Shown here piece by piece: positions 1 to 7,783 of a DNA stretch of 35,319 nt (the first letter of the stretch is position 1; every line of letters begins with the position of its first letter). The position numbers and the translations under genes are program-made. The notes beneath the pieces are model-generated. The model had not been told where the DNA came from and did no database searches. It worked only from the letters and a program-made list of their open reading frames with translations. Source of the stretch: Micrococcaceae bacterium (GTDB lineage Bacteria > Actinomycetota > Actinomycetes > Actinomycetales > Micrococcaceae); contig JAKDMV010000021.1 in the NCBI GenBank assembly GCA_030452125.1, positions 1-35,319 of the forward strand, in the 5' to 3' direction.

Positions 1-39
1 GGGGCCGACTGATTTTTTTGCGTAGGGCGCGTCCGGCCT

Positions 40-150
40 CGGGAAGGCCGGGGCGGGGGGGCCCCCCGGGGGGGCCCCCGGCGGCCCCGCGGGAGGCCAC
101 CCCCCCACCCGGGGGGGCCCCCGCCCCGGCCCCCCCCCGGGGGGCCGGGG
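40..150. repeat. G/C homopolymer tract of low complexity
   Basis: Almost every base here is G or C, in alternating runs of up to about 9 identical bases, with only a few A or T. Several runs pair with each other as G-run/C-run inverted repeats. No believable protein is encoded; the open frames give only Pro/Gly/Ala/Arg. It lies just past the stop codon of the DUF1461 gene at 177. It could be a real structured 3' region, but runs of this kind at a sequence edge are also typical of assembly or base-calling failure. A T7 run at about 13-19 precedes it. Confidence 0.6.
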
Positions 151-176
151 CCCCGCTGGCGTGGGTGGCCCCTGGT

Positions 177-1481
177 TCAGAGCAGGCCCATCTCCCGGTC
201 CGTCTGGCGCTGACGGGCCCGTTCACGGCGCGTGCGTGAGGGCCAGTTGGTGATCAGGAACACCAGTGAGGTGATCAGCACCAGCCCGGCGATCACGATG
301 CCGGCATCCATCCAGAACTGTTCAGGATACAGCCGGATCAGGGTGTCGTTGGCGTGGAAGGTCCAGTTGCCCTGGGCGAAGAACAGCTCGTGGAAGTCGG
401 TGAAGAACGTGCCGAAATTCAGGACCGCCAACACCGTCAGCGCGATCATCACGACCAGGGTGATCACCGCACCGGCGAAGAACGCCCGGCGGATCCCTCC
501 CGCATAGCGACGCCACAGGTACAGGCAGACCAGGATGGCCAGCACCGTCAGGACGATCCCGGCGGCATAGGTGATCCCCACGATGGACTTCACATCCGCC
601 ATATGGGAGACCTCGTTGGCCAGGAACAGCGGGTCCCCGTTGCCGTCCACGAGGTTGCCCAGGTAGGCGGAGGGGGCGGAGTTGTTGATGTAGTCCACCC
701 CGTAGTTGCCGTAGGTCAGCCGGTCGGCCTGGCTGAAGCCGTAGCCGTCTGCGGGGAAGCCGGGACGGTGGTAGTCCAACCAGAGGAACCAGGAGCTGGC
801 GACCATGCGGATGGCCCCGATGACCACGATGAACGGGAACGCAATGGCCAGGAAGGTCTGCACGATCCGCGCGAACATCGGTTTGGCCGTCAGGGCGGAG
901 TCACGGGCATGCTGGCGGCGCCGGGCCTCGCGGTCGGTTTCGGCGGCAGGATCCCCGGGAACGGGTTCCTGTCGTTTGGCCGCGGCCACCGAATCGGCAC
1001 GCACGGTTTCACCGTCGGGTTCGGTTTCGCGCCCGACGATCGGTTCGGCCACCACGGCGGAGCCGATGGCGCCGTCCTGTTCCGCACGCGGCATCGACCG
1101 GGTCTGGGAGGAATCCTCCTGCTGCCAGGCCGGCAGGGCCCGGGTGCGGGAGTCGTCCGTGTCGACCTGCCCATCGTCGGTCGAGGAGGCGGGGTCCTGT
1201 CCGGCCGCGGCGGCGAACTCGGATTCCCAGGCGTCGGGAGCCATCCCGGCCTGCTTCTGCTGCGGTTCCTCTGCTCCGGCCGCCTCCGGGGTCGGCGGGG
1301 CACCGTTCTCCCCGGCCTCGGGTCCGGAGGCCCCGGTCCCGTCGGTCTCGGACATCGGCTCCTCGGGGTCCGGCCCCTTGAGGAACTCGGGAACCTCCGG
1401 GTCGTGCGCTGCCGGCACCGGCCGGTCGCTGTCCAGGTCCCCGGAGTCGGGTCCTTCCGGCACGGCGTTCTTGTTCTCCAT
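177..1481 (-). CDS. TIGR01906 / DUF1461 family integral membrane protein
   Basis: This is a membrane protein of unknown function. The first ~200 residues are acidic, rich in Pro/Glu/Ala/Asp and probably disordered. A basic stretch and the first membrane segment follow (FLAIAFPFIVVIGAIRM), then a loop with a YG-rich segment typical of the family, and three further hydrophobic segments in the C-terminal half. I chose ATG 1481 because AGGGAAGGA sits just upstream; an in-frame ATG at 1505 has no better signal. The protein would be 434 aa, long for the family because of the N-terminal extension. It lies 33 nt downstream of the SpoIIM-like gene on the same strand, so the two may be co-transcribed. 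The family assignment is from remembered sequence character; no biochemical function is known to me. Confidence 0.8.
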   Translation of the reverse strand: MENKNAVPEGPDSGDLDSDRPVPAAHDPEVPEFLKGPDPEEPMSETDGTGASGPEAGENGAPPTPEAAGAEEPQQKQAGMAPDAWESEFAAAAGQDPASSTDDGQVDTDDSRTRALPAWQQEDSSQTRSMPRAEQDGAIGSAVVAEPIVGRETEPDGETVRADSVAAAKRQEPVPGDPAAETDREARRRQHARDSALTAKPMFARIVQTFLAIAFPFIVVIGAIRMVASSWFLWLDYHRPGFPADGYGFSQADRLTYGNYGVDYINNSAPSAYLGNLVDGNGDPLFLANEVSHMADVKSIVGITYAAGIVLTVLAILVCLYLWRRYAGGIRRAFFAGAVITLVVMIALTVLAVLNFGTFFTDFHELFFAQGNWTFHANDTLIRLYPEQFWMDAGIVIAGLVLITSLVFLITNWPSRTRRERARQRQTDREMGLL

Positions 1482-1514
1482 CGATGTGTCCTTCCCTGTT
1501 GGCATGAAAAGTCG

Positions 1515-2507
1515 TTAGGCGACGGCCGCGGTGGCCCCGGCGTCGTATTTTCCCAGATCCCCGGTGAATCCCGCGCGAACGGCCCGCCGGCCCAGGACCA
1601 GCGTGTAGGTCCAGTACCCGGCCAGGACCAGCAGGCCGATGCCCAGGCGCACCGCATGCGGCCACCCGCTGGGGGTGACGAATCCTTCGACCAGCCCGGA
1701 GACGAAGAGCACCAGGACCAGGCCCAGGGCCACCGTCATCAGCGACCTGCCCTCCACCGCCAGGGAACCGATCCGGGTCCGGGGCCCGGGGGCCACCCAG
1801 GCCCAGAAGATCCGCAACCCGGCGGCCCCGGCGACGAAGATCGCCGTGAGCTCCATGAACCCGTGCGGCAGGATGTAGAGGAAGAAGGTGTCCAGCTCGC
1901 CCAACGAGGACATCAGGCCGCCGGCCATCCCCACGGAGATGGCGTTCTGGTAGAGCACGTAGGGCACATACAACCCCGAGATCCCGAAGGCCACGCACAT
2001 CCCGGCGATCAGGGCGTTGTTCGTCCATACCGCCCCGGCGAAGGAGGCCGCCGGATTCTCCGAGTAGTAGTCCACGAAATCGTGGTGCACGTATTGCTGC
2101 AGATCGGCATCGGAGCCCATGGCCTTGAGCACTCCGGGGGTGTTGGCGGCCCAGAGCCCGGCAGCGAAGGCAATGGCCACGAAGACCAACCCCACCACCA
2201 CGGTGAGCACCCGGATCCGGTAGAAGGCCACCGGCAGCGTGTAGACGAAGAACGTGGCGATCTCCTCCAGAACGGGGGTCCTGGCCCCGGTGAAGCGCGT
2301 CCGGGCCCGGGAGATCCTCGCGGAGAGGTCGGCGGAGACCACGGCATCGGGTTCGATCGATCCAACCATCGACAAATGGGTCGACACGCGTTCGTACAAC
2401 CCCAGGAATTCATCGGATTCGGCCCCGGTCAGCCGACGCCGGGAAGACAGGACGTCAAGGCGGTCCCACTCGTGGCGATGAACGGCGACGAAGGCATCAA
2501 GATCCAC
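1515..2507 (-). CDS. Stage II sporulation protein M-like (SpoIIM/DUF95) membrane protein
   Basis: 330 aa. The N-terminal ~100 residues are soluble and helical, followed by a membrane segment (TVVVGLVFVAIAFAAGLW), a loop, and several more hydrophobic helices with the pattern NNALIAGMCVAFGISGLY and a PHGFMELTAIFVAGAAG segment. That segment is characteristic of SpoIIM/DUF95 proteins. In Bacillus SpoIIM acts with SpoIID/SpoIIP in engulfment, but actinobacteria that do not make endospores also carry the family, so a sporulation role should not be inferred. The gene starts with GTG at 2507 and has no Shine-Dalgarno; a TAGGCT box ends 6 nt upstream, suggesting a leaderless mRNA. It is divergent from the RDD gene. 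The same SpoIIM/RDD pairing occurs in Mycobacterium tuberculosis (Rv3694c/Rv3695). Confidence 0.85.
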   Translation of the reverse strand: MDLDAFVAVHRHEWDRLDVLSSRRRLTGAESDEFLGLYERVSTHLSMVGSIEPDAVVSADLSARISRARTRFTGARTPVLEEIATFFVYTLPVAFYRIRVLTVVVGLVFVAIAFAAGLWAANTPGVLKAMGSDADLQQYVHHDFVDYYSENPAASFAGAVWTNNALIAGMCVAFGISGLYVPYVLYQNAISVGMAGGLMSSLGELDTFFLYILPHGFMELTAIFVAGAAGLRIFWAWVAPGPRTRIGSLAVEGRSLMTVALGLVLVLFVSGLVEGFVTPSGWPHAVRLGIGLLVLAGYWTYTLVLGRRAVRAGFTGDLGKYDAGATAAVA

Positions 2508-2519
2508 GATCCCAGCCTA
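2508..2519 (-). promoter_or_regulatory. Leaderless promoter -10 box for the SpoIIM-like gene
   Basis: TAGGCT (2514-2519, minus strand) is followed by a 6-nt spacer and then the GTG at 2507. No Shine-Dalgarno is present. No clear -35 was found. Confidence 0.55.
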
Positions 2520-2620
2520 ACGTGGGGGTGTCGGCTAGATTGGGATGACGGCCGCGTTGCGCCGGGTCGACCCCGGGGCCGGTCGGGCGTCCGATCACCC
2601 AGCCTCGATGGAGGGATACC

Positions 2621-3355
2621 GTGAGCACGATCATCACCGGCGAGGCAGTCGTCCTCCAACTACGGCCCGCCAGCTTCGTGCTGCGTGCCGTGGGCTGCTT
2701 CATCGACTACCTCGTCTACGTGATCGGCCTGGTGGCGTCGCTGGTCCTGCTTGAGAAGCTCGCTTCCGGGTTCGACGTCGCGGCCATCCAGGCGGTGGTC
2801 ATCCTCGTCGTCGTGCTCTGGATGGTGGCTGTTCCGGTGCTCGTGGAGACCCTGACCCGCGGGAAGTCGCTGGGGCGGCTGGTCATGGGACTGCGCATCG
2901 TGCGGGACGACGGCGGGTCGATCCGCTTCCGCCATGCCTTCATCCGGGCGATGCTGGCCCTGTTGGAGATCCTGGCCCTCTTCGGTTCGCTGGCCCTGCT
3001 GGTCTCCTTCGCCAATGAACGCGGCAAACGCCTGGGAGACATGCTCGCGGGCACCTATTCGATGCGTGAACGCCGCAAGCCCGTGGCCCCGCTGGTGCTT
3101 CCCGTGCCCCAGCAGTTGCGTCCCTGGGCCGAACTGGCCGATGTGGGCCGGATTCCGGACCCGTTGGCGGTACGCATCGCCCGCTTCATCCGCCAGGCCC
3201 CGTCCATAGCCCCGCCTCCCGGGAACAGGTCGCCGCCACGCTGGCCTCGGACCTGCAACCCCACGTCTCCCCCGCCCCACCGGTCGGCTGTCCCCCGGAA
3301 CAGTTCCTGGCGGCAGTGGTCGCCGAACGGCGCGACCGCGATCACCGGCGCCTGA
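2621..3355 (+). CDS. RDD family membrane protein, C-terminal end probably frameshifted
   Basis: The protein has RDD-domain features: R-A-x-x-x-I-D near residue 30 (FVLRAVGCFIDYLVYV), hydrophobic segments, then the G-K-S-L-G-R-L-V-M-G-L-R-I-V motif and ERGKRLGDMLAGTY. Start is GTG 2621 with GGAGG about 7 nt upstream. The open frame ends at 3355, but after about 3210 its translation becomes Pro/Arg-rich and loses normal character. From 3217 to a TGA at 3418-3420 another frame gives a natural-looking helical, charged tail (SREQVAATLASDL... to ...RIHRLPFGS) with normal codon use. One missing base near 3209-3216 would join the two into a ~266-aa protein. Either a true mutation or a sequencing error in the C-rich stretch is possible. 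Function is unknown; RDD proteins have been proposed as transporters. Confidence 0.8.
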   Translation: MSTIITGEAVVLQLRPASFVLRAVGCFIDYLVYVIGLVASLVLLEKLASGFDVAAIQAVVILVVVLWMVAVPVLVETLTRGKSLGRLVMGLRIVRDDGGSIRFRHAFIRAMLALLEILALFGSLALLVSFANERGKRLGDMLAGTYSMRERRKPVAPLVLPVPQQLRPWAELADVGRIPDPLAVRIARFIRQAPSIAPPPGNRSPPRWPRTCNPTSPPPHRSAVPRNSSWRQWSPNGATAITGA

Positions 3356-3440
3356 CTGCGGTGGCGGAACGCCAACGGACGGTCCGCGAGCGCATCCACC
3401 GGTTGCCCTTCGGCAGCTGAGGACCGCCGGGACGGGACCG

Positions 3441-4928
3441 TCAGTAGCGGTAGTGCTCGGGCTTATAGGGCCCGGCCGGATCCAACCCCAGATAGTCGGC
3501 CTGTTCGTCCCTGAGTGCGGTCAGTTCGATGCCCAGCGCCTTCAGGTGGAGCCGGGCGACCTTCTCATCGAGGATCTTCGGCAGCACGTGGACCCGTGTG
3601 TCGTAGGCGGTCCCCGTGCCGGCCCCGGCGGCACTGCGCTGCCGGGAGAAGAGTTCGATCTGTCCGATTATCTGGTTGGCGAAGGAGTTGGACATCACGA
3701 AGCTGGGGTGTCCGGTGGCGTTGCCCAGATTCAATAGTCGTCCCTCGGAGAGCACGATGATCGAATGGGCCCGGGCGGTGCCGGGCTCGAAGACCCATTC
3801 GTGGACCTGCGGCTTGATCTCGACCTTCTCGATGCCGGGCACCGCGGCGAGCCCGGCCATGTCGATTTCGTCGTCGAAGTGTCCCACGTTGCCCACGATG
3901 GCTTTATCCTTCATGGCCGCCATGTCTTCGGCCCGGATGATTCCGGTCCCGCCGGTGGTGGTGATGAAGAGATCGCCCTGGTCGATGACCGATTCCAGCC
4001 GGGCGACTTGGTAGCCGTCCATGGCCGCCTGCAGGGCGCAGATCGGGTCGATCTCGGTGACGATGACCCGTGCCCCCTGGCCGCGCAGCGCCTCCGCCGC
4101 CCCCTTGCCCACGTCGCCGTACCCGCAGACCACGGCCACCTTGCCCCCGATGAGCACGTCGGTGGCCCGGTTGATGCCGTCGGGCAGGGAATGGCGGATG
4201 CCGTATTTGTTGTCGAATTTGGATTTGGTGACCGAATCGTTGACGTTGATGGCCGGGAAGAGCAGCTGTCCGGCGTCGGCGAGCTGGTACAGCCGGTGCA
4301 CCCCGGTGGTCGTCTCCTCGGTGGCCCCCAGGATGCCCGCCGCGATGCGGGTGAACCGGCCGGGGTCCTGCGCCAGGGAACGGCGCAGCAGATCCAGCAC
4401 GATCGTGGACTCCTCGCTGTCGGCGGTGGTCGCCGTTCGAACCGCTCCGGCGGCCTCGAAGGCGACCCCCTGGTGGACCAGCATGGTGGCGTCCCCGCCG
4501 TCGTCCAGGATCAGGTTCGGTCCGGCAGCGGGGTCGGTGTCGGCGCCCGGCCAGGAAAGGATCTGTTCGGCGGTCCACCAGTAATCCTGCAGGGATTCGT
4601 TCTTCCAGGCGAAGACCGGCACCCCCCGGGGGTCGGTGGCGGTACCGGCCCCCACGACGACGGCTGCTGCGGCCTCGTCCTGGGTGGAGAAGATATTGCA
4701 GGAGGCCCACCGGACCCGGGCCCCCAGGGCCGTCAACGTCTCGATGAGGACCGCGGTCTGGACGGTCATATGCAGTGACCCGGCAATGCGGGCCCCGGCC
4801 AGAGGTTGGGAGCCGGCGTATTCGGCCCGCAGCGCCATCAGCCCGGGCATCTCATGTTCGGCGAGCCGAATCTGGTGGCGGCCGGCCTCGTGCAGGGAGA
4901 TATCGGCGATCCGGTAGTCAAAGCCCAC
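3441..4928 (-). CDS. ahcY: Adenosylhomocysteinase (S-adenosyl-L-homocysteine hydrolase)
   Basis: This enzyme hydrolyses S-adenosylhomocysteine to adenosine and homocysteine, relieving product inhibition of methyltransferases; it is cytosolic and NAD-dependent. The 495-aa product shows the family N-terminus (ADISL...[10 protein letters not shown]), the [16 protein letters not shown] active-site segment, the Rossmann motif [29 protein letters not shown] and the canonical C-terminal end KPEHYRY. Start is GTG 4928, placed by the homologous N-terminus. It lies 2 nt after the stop of the Trm112-like gene, so the two are co-transcribed and probably translationally coupled. The length fits the long bacterial/actinobacterial form. 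Gene identity is secure. Confidence 0.98.
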   Translation of the reverse strand: MGFDYRIADISLHEAGRHQIRLAEHEMPGLMALRAEYAGSQPLAGARIAGSLHMTVQTAVLIETLTALGARVRWASCNIFSTQDEAAAAVVVGAGTATDPRGVPVFAWKNESLQDYWWTAEQILSWPGADTDPAAGPNLILDDGGDATMLVHQGVAFEAAGAVRTATTADSEESTIVLDLLRRSLAQDPGRFTRIAAGILGATEETTTGVHRLYQLADAGQLLFPAINVNDSVTKSKFDNKYGIRHSLPDGINRATDVLIGGKVAVVCGYGDVGKGAAEALRGQGARVIVTEIDPICALQAAMDGYQVARLESVIDQGDLFITTTGGTGIIRAEDMAAMKDKAIVGNVGHFDDEIDMAGLAAVPGIEKVEIKPQVHEWVFEPGTARAHSIIVLSEGRLLNLGNATGHPSFVMSNSFANQIIGQIELFSRQRSAAGAGTGTAYDTRVHVLPKILDEKVARLHLKALGIELTALRDEQADYLGLDPAGPYKPEHYRY

Positions 4929-4930
4929 GG

Positions 4931-5134
4931 CTACTCCGCCCCCGCGGTCTTGCCGGCGTCTTCGGCAGGGGTGGGGCCCAGCATGATGGGGATTCCTTCG
5001 TGCAAGCGGTACCGCGGGGTGCTGCCCCGGTCATCCTCGCCGGAGGCAACCAATGCGTCGCCGTCCTGGGTGAGCGTCGAGCCGGTGACCGGGCAACGCA
5101 GGATCTCGAGCAGCTGGGGTGTGATGTGGGCCAT
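4931..5134 (-). CDS. Trm112-family small protein
   Basis: 67 aa. The segment [14 protein letters not shown] followed by [11 protein letters not shown] is the signature of Trm112p-like (UPF0434/YcaR-type) proteins. In eukaryotes and archaea these act as activating partners of methyltransferases; the bacterial role is less clear. Being directly upstream of ahcY, which clears the methyltransferase by-product, fits a methylation link, though this is inference. Only one cysteine is present, so a full zinc knuckle is absent. ATG 5134 is preceded by TAAGCT with a 6-nt spacer and no Shine-Dalgarno, so it probably has its own leaderless promoter although DUF3499 lies only 17 nt upstream. Confidence 0.85.
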   Translation of the reverse strand: MAHITPQLLEILRCPVTGSTLTQDGDALVASGEDDRGSTPRYRLHEGIPIMLGPTPAEDAGKTAGAE

Positions 5135-5146
5135 GGGCCCAGCTTA
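5135..5146 (-). promoter_or_regulatory. Leaderless promoter -10 box for the trm112-like/ahcY pair
   Basis: TAAGCT (5141-5146, minus strand) sits 6 nt before ATG 5134. It lies in the 17-nt gap after the DUF3499 stop, so trm112-ahcY could be transcribed independently of that gene. Confidence 0.5.
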
Positions 5147-5151
5147 TGGCT

Positions 5152-5568
5152 TTAGCGTGGTTCGCGCAGTATGCGCAGCGGACCCCGTCCGCCATCCGTA
5201 TCGTCGGGAGGGTCCATGGGAGTCGGGGCGGTACGCGCCGAGGACGGGTTCGTCACGCCTGAACCGCGCTCCACGGTGGAGTGTCCCTCCTCCGGGGCGG
5301 GACGGCGCGGTTCGGAGACGGCGTCGGCCAGGGCGGAGAGTTCATCGGCGGCCAGTCGGGGGGCATCGGGCAATTCCAGCCGCAGGACCTGCCAGCCGCG
5401 CGGGACGGTCAGCCGATGGGCGTGCTCGCTGCAGAGGTCGTAGCAGTGGGGTTCGGGATAGGTGGCCAACGGCCCGAGGACGGCGGTGGAATCGGCGTAC
5501 ACAAACGTCAAGGTGGCCAGGGCCGAGCGGCCGCAGGCGGAGCGTGAACAAAGTCGAAGGGATCCCAC
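5152..5568 (-). CDS. DUF3499 family protein
   Basis: This is an actinobacteria-specific protein of unknown function, recognised by the block LCSRSACGRSALATLTFVYADSTAVLGPLATYPEPH (written here in part: CSRSACG, then YADSTAVLGPL) and YDLCSEHAHRLTVPRGW. The paired cysteines (CSRSAC) with the later C-x2-H suggest a small zinc-ribbon-like fold; this is inference. I start it at GTG 5568, because upstream in-frame sequence (to 5649) does not look conserved and TAAACT ends 8 nt before this GTG. The product is then 138 aa. The C-terminal ~50 residues are Pro/Ser/Glu-rich. It is divergent from the metallopeptidase-family gene, the same pairing as Rv3258c/Rv3259 of M. tuberculosis. Confidence 0.85.
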   Translation of the reverse strand: MGSLRLCSRSACGRSALATLTFVYADSTAVLGPLATYPEPHCYDLCSEHAHRLTVPRGWQVLRLELPDAPRLAADELSALADAVSEPRRPAPEEGHSTVERGSGVTNPSSARTAPTPMDPPDDTDGGRGPLRILREPR

Positions 5569-5582
5569 GAGAAAACAGTTTA
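5569..5582 (-). promoter_or_regulatory. Putative leaderless promoter for the DUF3499 gene
   Basis: TAAACT (5577-5582, minus strand) is followed by 8 nt and GTG 5568. No Shine-Dalgarno is visible. Confidence 0.45.
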
Positions 5583-5662
5583 CCTGCCGTGTCGCGCCCC
5601 GGGCCCCAAGCAGACAGGCATGGCGGGAAACGGTTCCCGCCGACGGCACCGGGGATCTTCGG

Positions 5663-5675
5663 TAGGCTCGGTGTC
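5663..5675 (+). promoter_or_regulatory. Leaderless promoter -10 box for the metallopeptidase-family gene
   Basis: TAGGCT (5663-5668) ends 7 nt before ATG 5676. No Shine-Dalgarno is visible. Confidence 0.5.
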
Positions 5676-6164
5676 ATGGCGCAAGGTTTCAGGGTGCGGT
5701 TCGAAGGGCCCGGGGCGACCCGCAGGTCCTTTGAGGAGCGCCGCCGGAACCGCCACGGACGCGGACTGCGCGGGAACCTGATGCACCCGGGGTTGCCCGG
5801 CTCACGCACCCGCGCCGACCGTTTCGAGGATCTGGTCACCGAGTCCGCCGAACGCCTCGAACTACTGTGGGGCCAACCGATCGCCTCGATGGAATTCACC
5901 ATCGAGCTGATGCCGCGCAGCACCTCGCTGGACTACTCCCAGGCCTCCGGACGCCGGGTCCCGTTGGGCCGGACGTGGGGGGCCACCCCGCGTCGCCTCG
6001 CCCGCGTGGTCGTCTACCGCCGCCCCGTGGAGGAGCTGGCCGATTCCCCCCTGCTGCTGCCCGAAGTCGTCCATCTGGCGGTCGTCGAACTCGTTGCCGA
6101 GCTCCTGCTGCGCGAGCCCGAGGAGATCGACCCCGACTACCACCCCTGGGAGGGCGGCTTCTAG
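5676..6164 (+). CDS. Metallopeptidase-family (Rv3259-like) protein without a clear HExxH
   Basis: 162 aa. The N-terminal ~45 residues are basic and Arg-rich. The core (RFEDLVTESAERL, then IEL, LGRTWGATPRRLARVVVYRRPVEE, LLPEVVHLAVVELVAELLL) matches the small actinobacterial proteins annotated as metallopeptidase family and found next to whiB2 and DUF3499. The position where zincins have HExxH reads VVHLAVVELVAELL: one His, no second His in register. Catalytic activity is therefore doubtful and a structural or regulatory role is equally possible. ATG 5676 is supported by a -10 box 7 nt upstream. The gene converges on DUF5719 with a 20-nt gap. Confidence 0.75.
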   Translation: MAQGFRVRFEGPGATRRSFEERRRNRHGRGLRGNLMHPGLPGSRTRADRFEDLVTESAERLELLWGQPIASMEFTIELMPRSTSLDYSQASGRRVPLGRTWGATPRRLARVVVYRRPVEELADSPLLLPEVVHLAVVELVAELLLREPEEIDPDYHPWEGGF

Positions 6165-6184
6165 CCCGTCGCCGAGGGGCCTGT

Positions 6185-7783
6185 TCAGTAGCGCAGATCC
6201 ACGCCGATGTCCGTGGCTCCCCGGGTGGCCGGCGGCAACGGCAGAACCGACACATCGGTTTTCCCGCGGGTGGCCATCAGGCTTCCGTAGACGGGGTCCC
6301 CACTGGCACTGAGGGTCACCGCGACCACGTCCTTGCCCAGGGAATCGACCGTGCGTTCGACGCTTTTTCCCTGGTCCACCTCCACGGTGACCGCCTTGCC
6401 GACCTTGCCGTCGGAGGTGACCGGCCGCAGGTCGATGCTCCCGGCCCCGTCCCTGGCCAGGAAGATGAAACGGGAATCGGCCCCCTTCGGCACGACCGCC
6501 AGATGTTCGCCACCGAGCCGATGGGCCGCCCCGGCCCAGGCCGCGTCGGTCCGTTTCTTCGCCTTCGTCCCGCGGGTCATCCGCACGGAGGCGGCCACCG
6601 GTTCCTCGGAGTCCACGATCGCCGTGTAGTTCCCGGCCTCCACCCCGGTCAGGGGCACACTGGTGGTCGCCCCGGCTTCGGCGGTGTATTGGCCGTCGCT
6701 GGGAAGGTCCACCGGTCCGTCCCGGCCCACCAGCCGGACCTTCACGTGTTGCTCCCCCGTCCCGGGGACGGTCAGGTCCAGGGTCGGCACGGCGTCGTCG
6801 TACCCCTTCTGCGCGGTGATGTCCTTTTGCGTCTTGGCGTCCTGGATGAGGATCCCGGGCACGACCTGGTGTTCATCGGGGGCGGCCGCGGGCTCGATGA
6901 AGTCCACGCCCCCGGGAGTCAACCCGCGCAAGGTGCTCTGTTGGATGACCGCGCTGACCGGGGCACCGGTGGAGGTGGCCTTGACCGACAGCGATTTCTC
7001 TCCGGAGGCCATCCCGCCCAGGACGATCGACGTCGACTCCCCCGGGGCGATCACGATCCCGCGGGCATTGCCTGCCTCGATATGCCCCTTGGACCCGTAC
7101 AGGTCCAGGTCGACGGTGGACGGGGAGGCCGAGGGGTTGGCCAGGGTCAACAGCGCGGTGCTGCCGACCGTGGTCGAGGCGCCGGTCAGCCACTGTTCGT
7201 TCGCTGGGACCTGGCAGGTCGCTGCGGCCATCCCGGCCAGGTCGCCGTCGTCGGCGAGGTAGCTGCGGACGGCCCCGGCGGTGGACTGCTGGCCGCCCAG
7301 GGGTTGGACCCGCAGGTTCACCGTCGACGGTTCGCTCACCCCGGAGGACGTTTTGGCCTTGCGGCCGGTGAAGCCGTCATCGCCGGTGGATTTGTCCTCC
7401 TCGGCCTCGTCCTCCGGGAGTTCCTTGGACAAGGTCTCCACCGTGGACCCGTCGAGCTTCTCCACCTCGGCGCCGGGGACGCGTTCGGCGGCATCGGACA
7501 GGACCGTGGAGCGGATCGTCGTCTTTTCCGAATCCGAGGCAGGGGCGAAGGCAGGATCCGTCCCCTCTCCGGCCGCCCCATCAAGCAACCGGGCCGTCGC
7601 GGGGCATTGGCCCACATAGTCGCCCGCGGGCACCGAGACCCGGGGAACGGCCCCGACGTCGGGCGCCGACAGCGGGCCGTTGAGCGAGCCTGCGGCAATG
7701 CCGCCGCCGGTGGCCACCAGCAGGACGGCCCCGAGCGAGGCGGCTGCGGCACGTCCGCGGCGCGGGATCCGGTTCCGGGTCAT
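6185..7783 (-). CDS. DUF5719 family membrane-anchored extracellular protein
   Basis: 532 aa. An Arg-rich N-terminus precedes a single hydrophobic segment (ASLGAVLLVATGGGIAAG) that could be a signal anchor. The remainder is Ser/Thr/Val/Gly-rich beta-type sequence, probably outside the membrane. It contains ALLTLANPSASPSTVDLDLYG and repeated V-x-L-T-like strands typical of Ig-like or sialidase-like folds. Its start overlaps the stop of the glycosyltransferase gene by ATGA (7780-7783), with GAGGAG just upstream, so translational coupling is expected. The pairing with a giant GT2 and whiB2 is common in actinobacteria and suggests a role in envelope biogenesis, but the function is unknown. Confidence 0.8.
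   Translation of the reverse strand: MTRNRIPRRGRAAAASLGAVLLVATGGGIAAGSLNGPLSAPDVGAVPRVSVPAGDYVGQCPATARLLDGAAGEGTDPAFAPASDSEKTTIRSTVLSDAAERVPGAEVEKLDGSTVETLSKELPEDEAEEDKSTGDDGFTGRKAKTSSGVSEPSTVNLRVQPLGGQQSTAGAVRSYLADDGDLAGMAAATCQVPANEQWLTGASTTVGSTALLTLANPSASPSTVDLDLYGSKGHIEAGNARGIVIAPGESTSIVLGGMASGEKSLSVKATSTGAPVSAVIQQSTLRGLTPGGVDFIEPAAAPDEHQVVPGILIQDAKTQKDITAQKGYDDAVPTLDLTVPGTGEQHVKVRLVGRDGPVDLPSDGQYTAEAGATTSVPLTGVEAGNYTAIVDSEEPVAASVRMTRGTKAKKRTDAAWAGAAHRLGGEHLAVVPKGADSRFIFLARDGAGSIDLRPVTSDGKVGKAVTVEVDQGKSVERTVDSLGKDVVAVTLSASGDPVYGSLMATRGKTDVSVLPLPPATRGATDIGVDLRY

Noticed and set aside
354..2624. 756-aa plus-strand open frame across the first 2.6 kb
   Set aside because: It is antisense to the DUF1461 and SpoIIM-like genes, rich in Gly/His/Arg/Gln, with no recognisable domain; a shadow of high GC.
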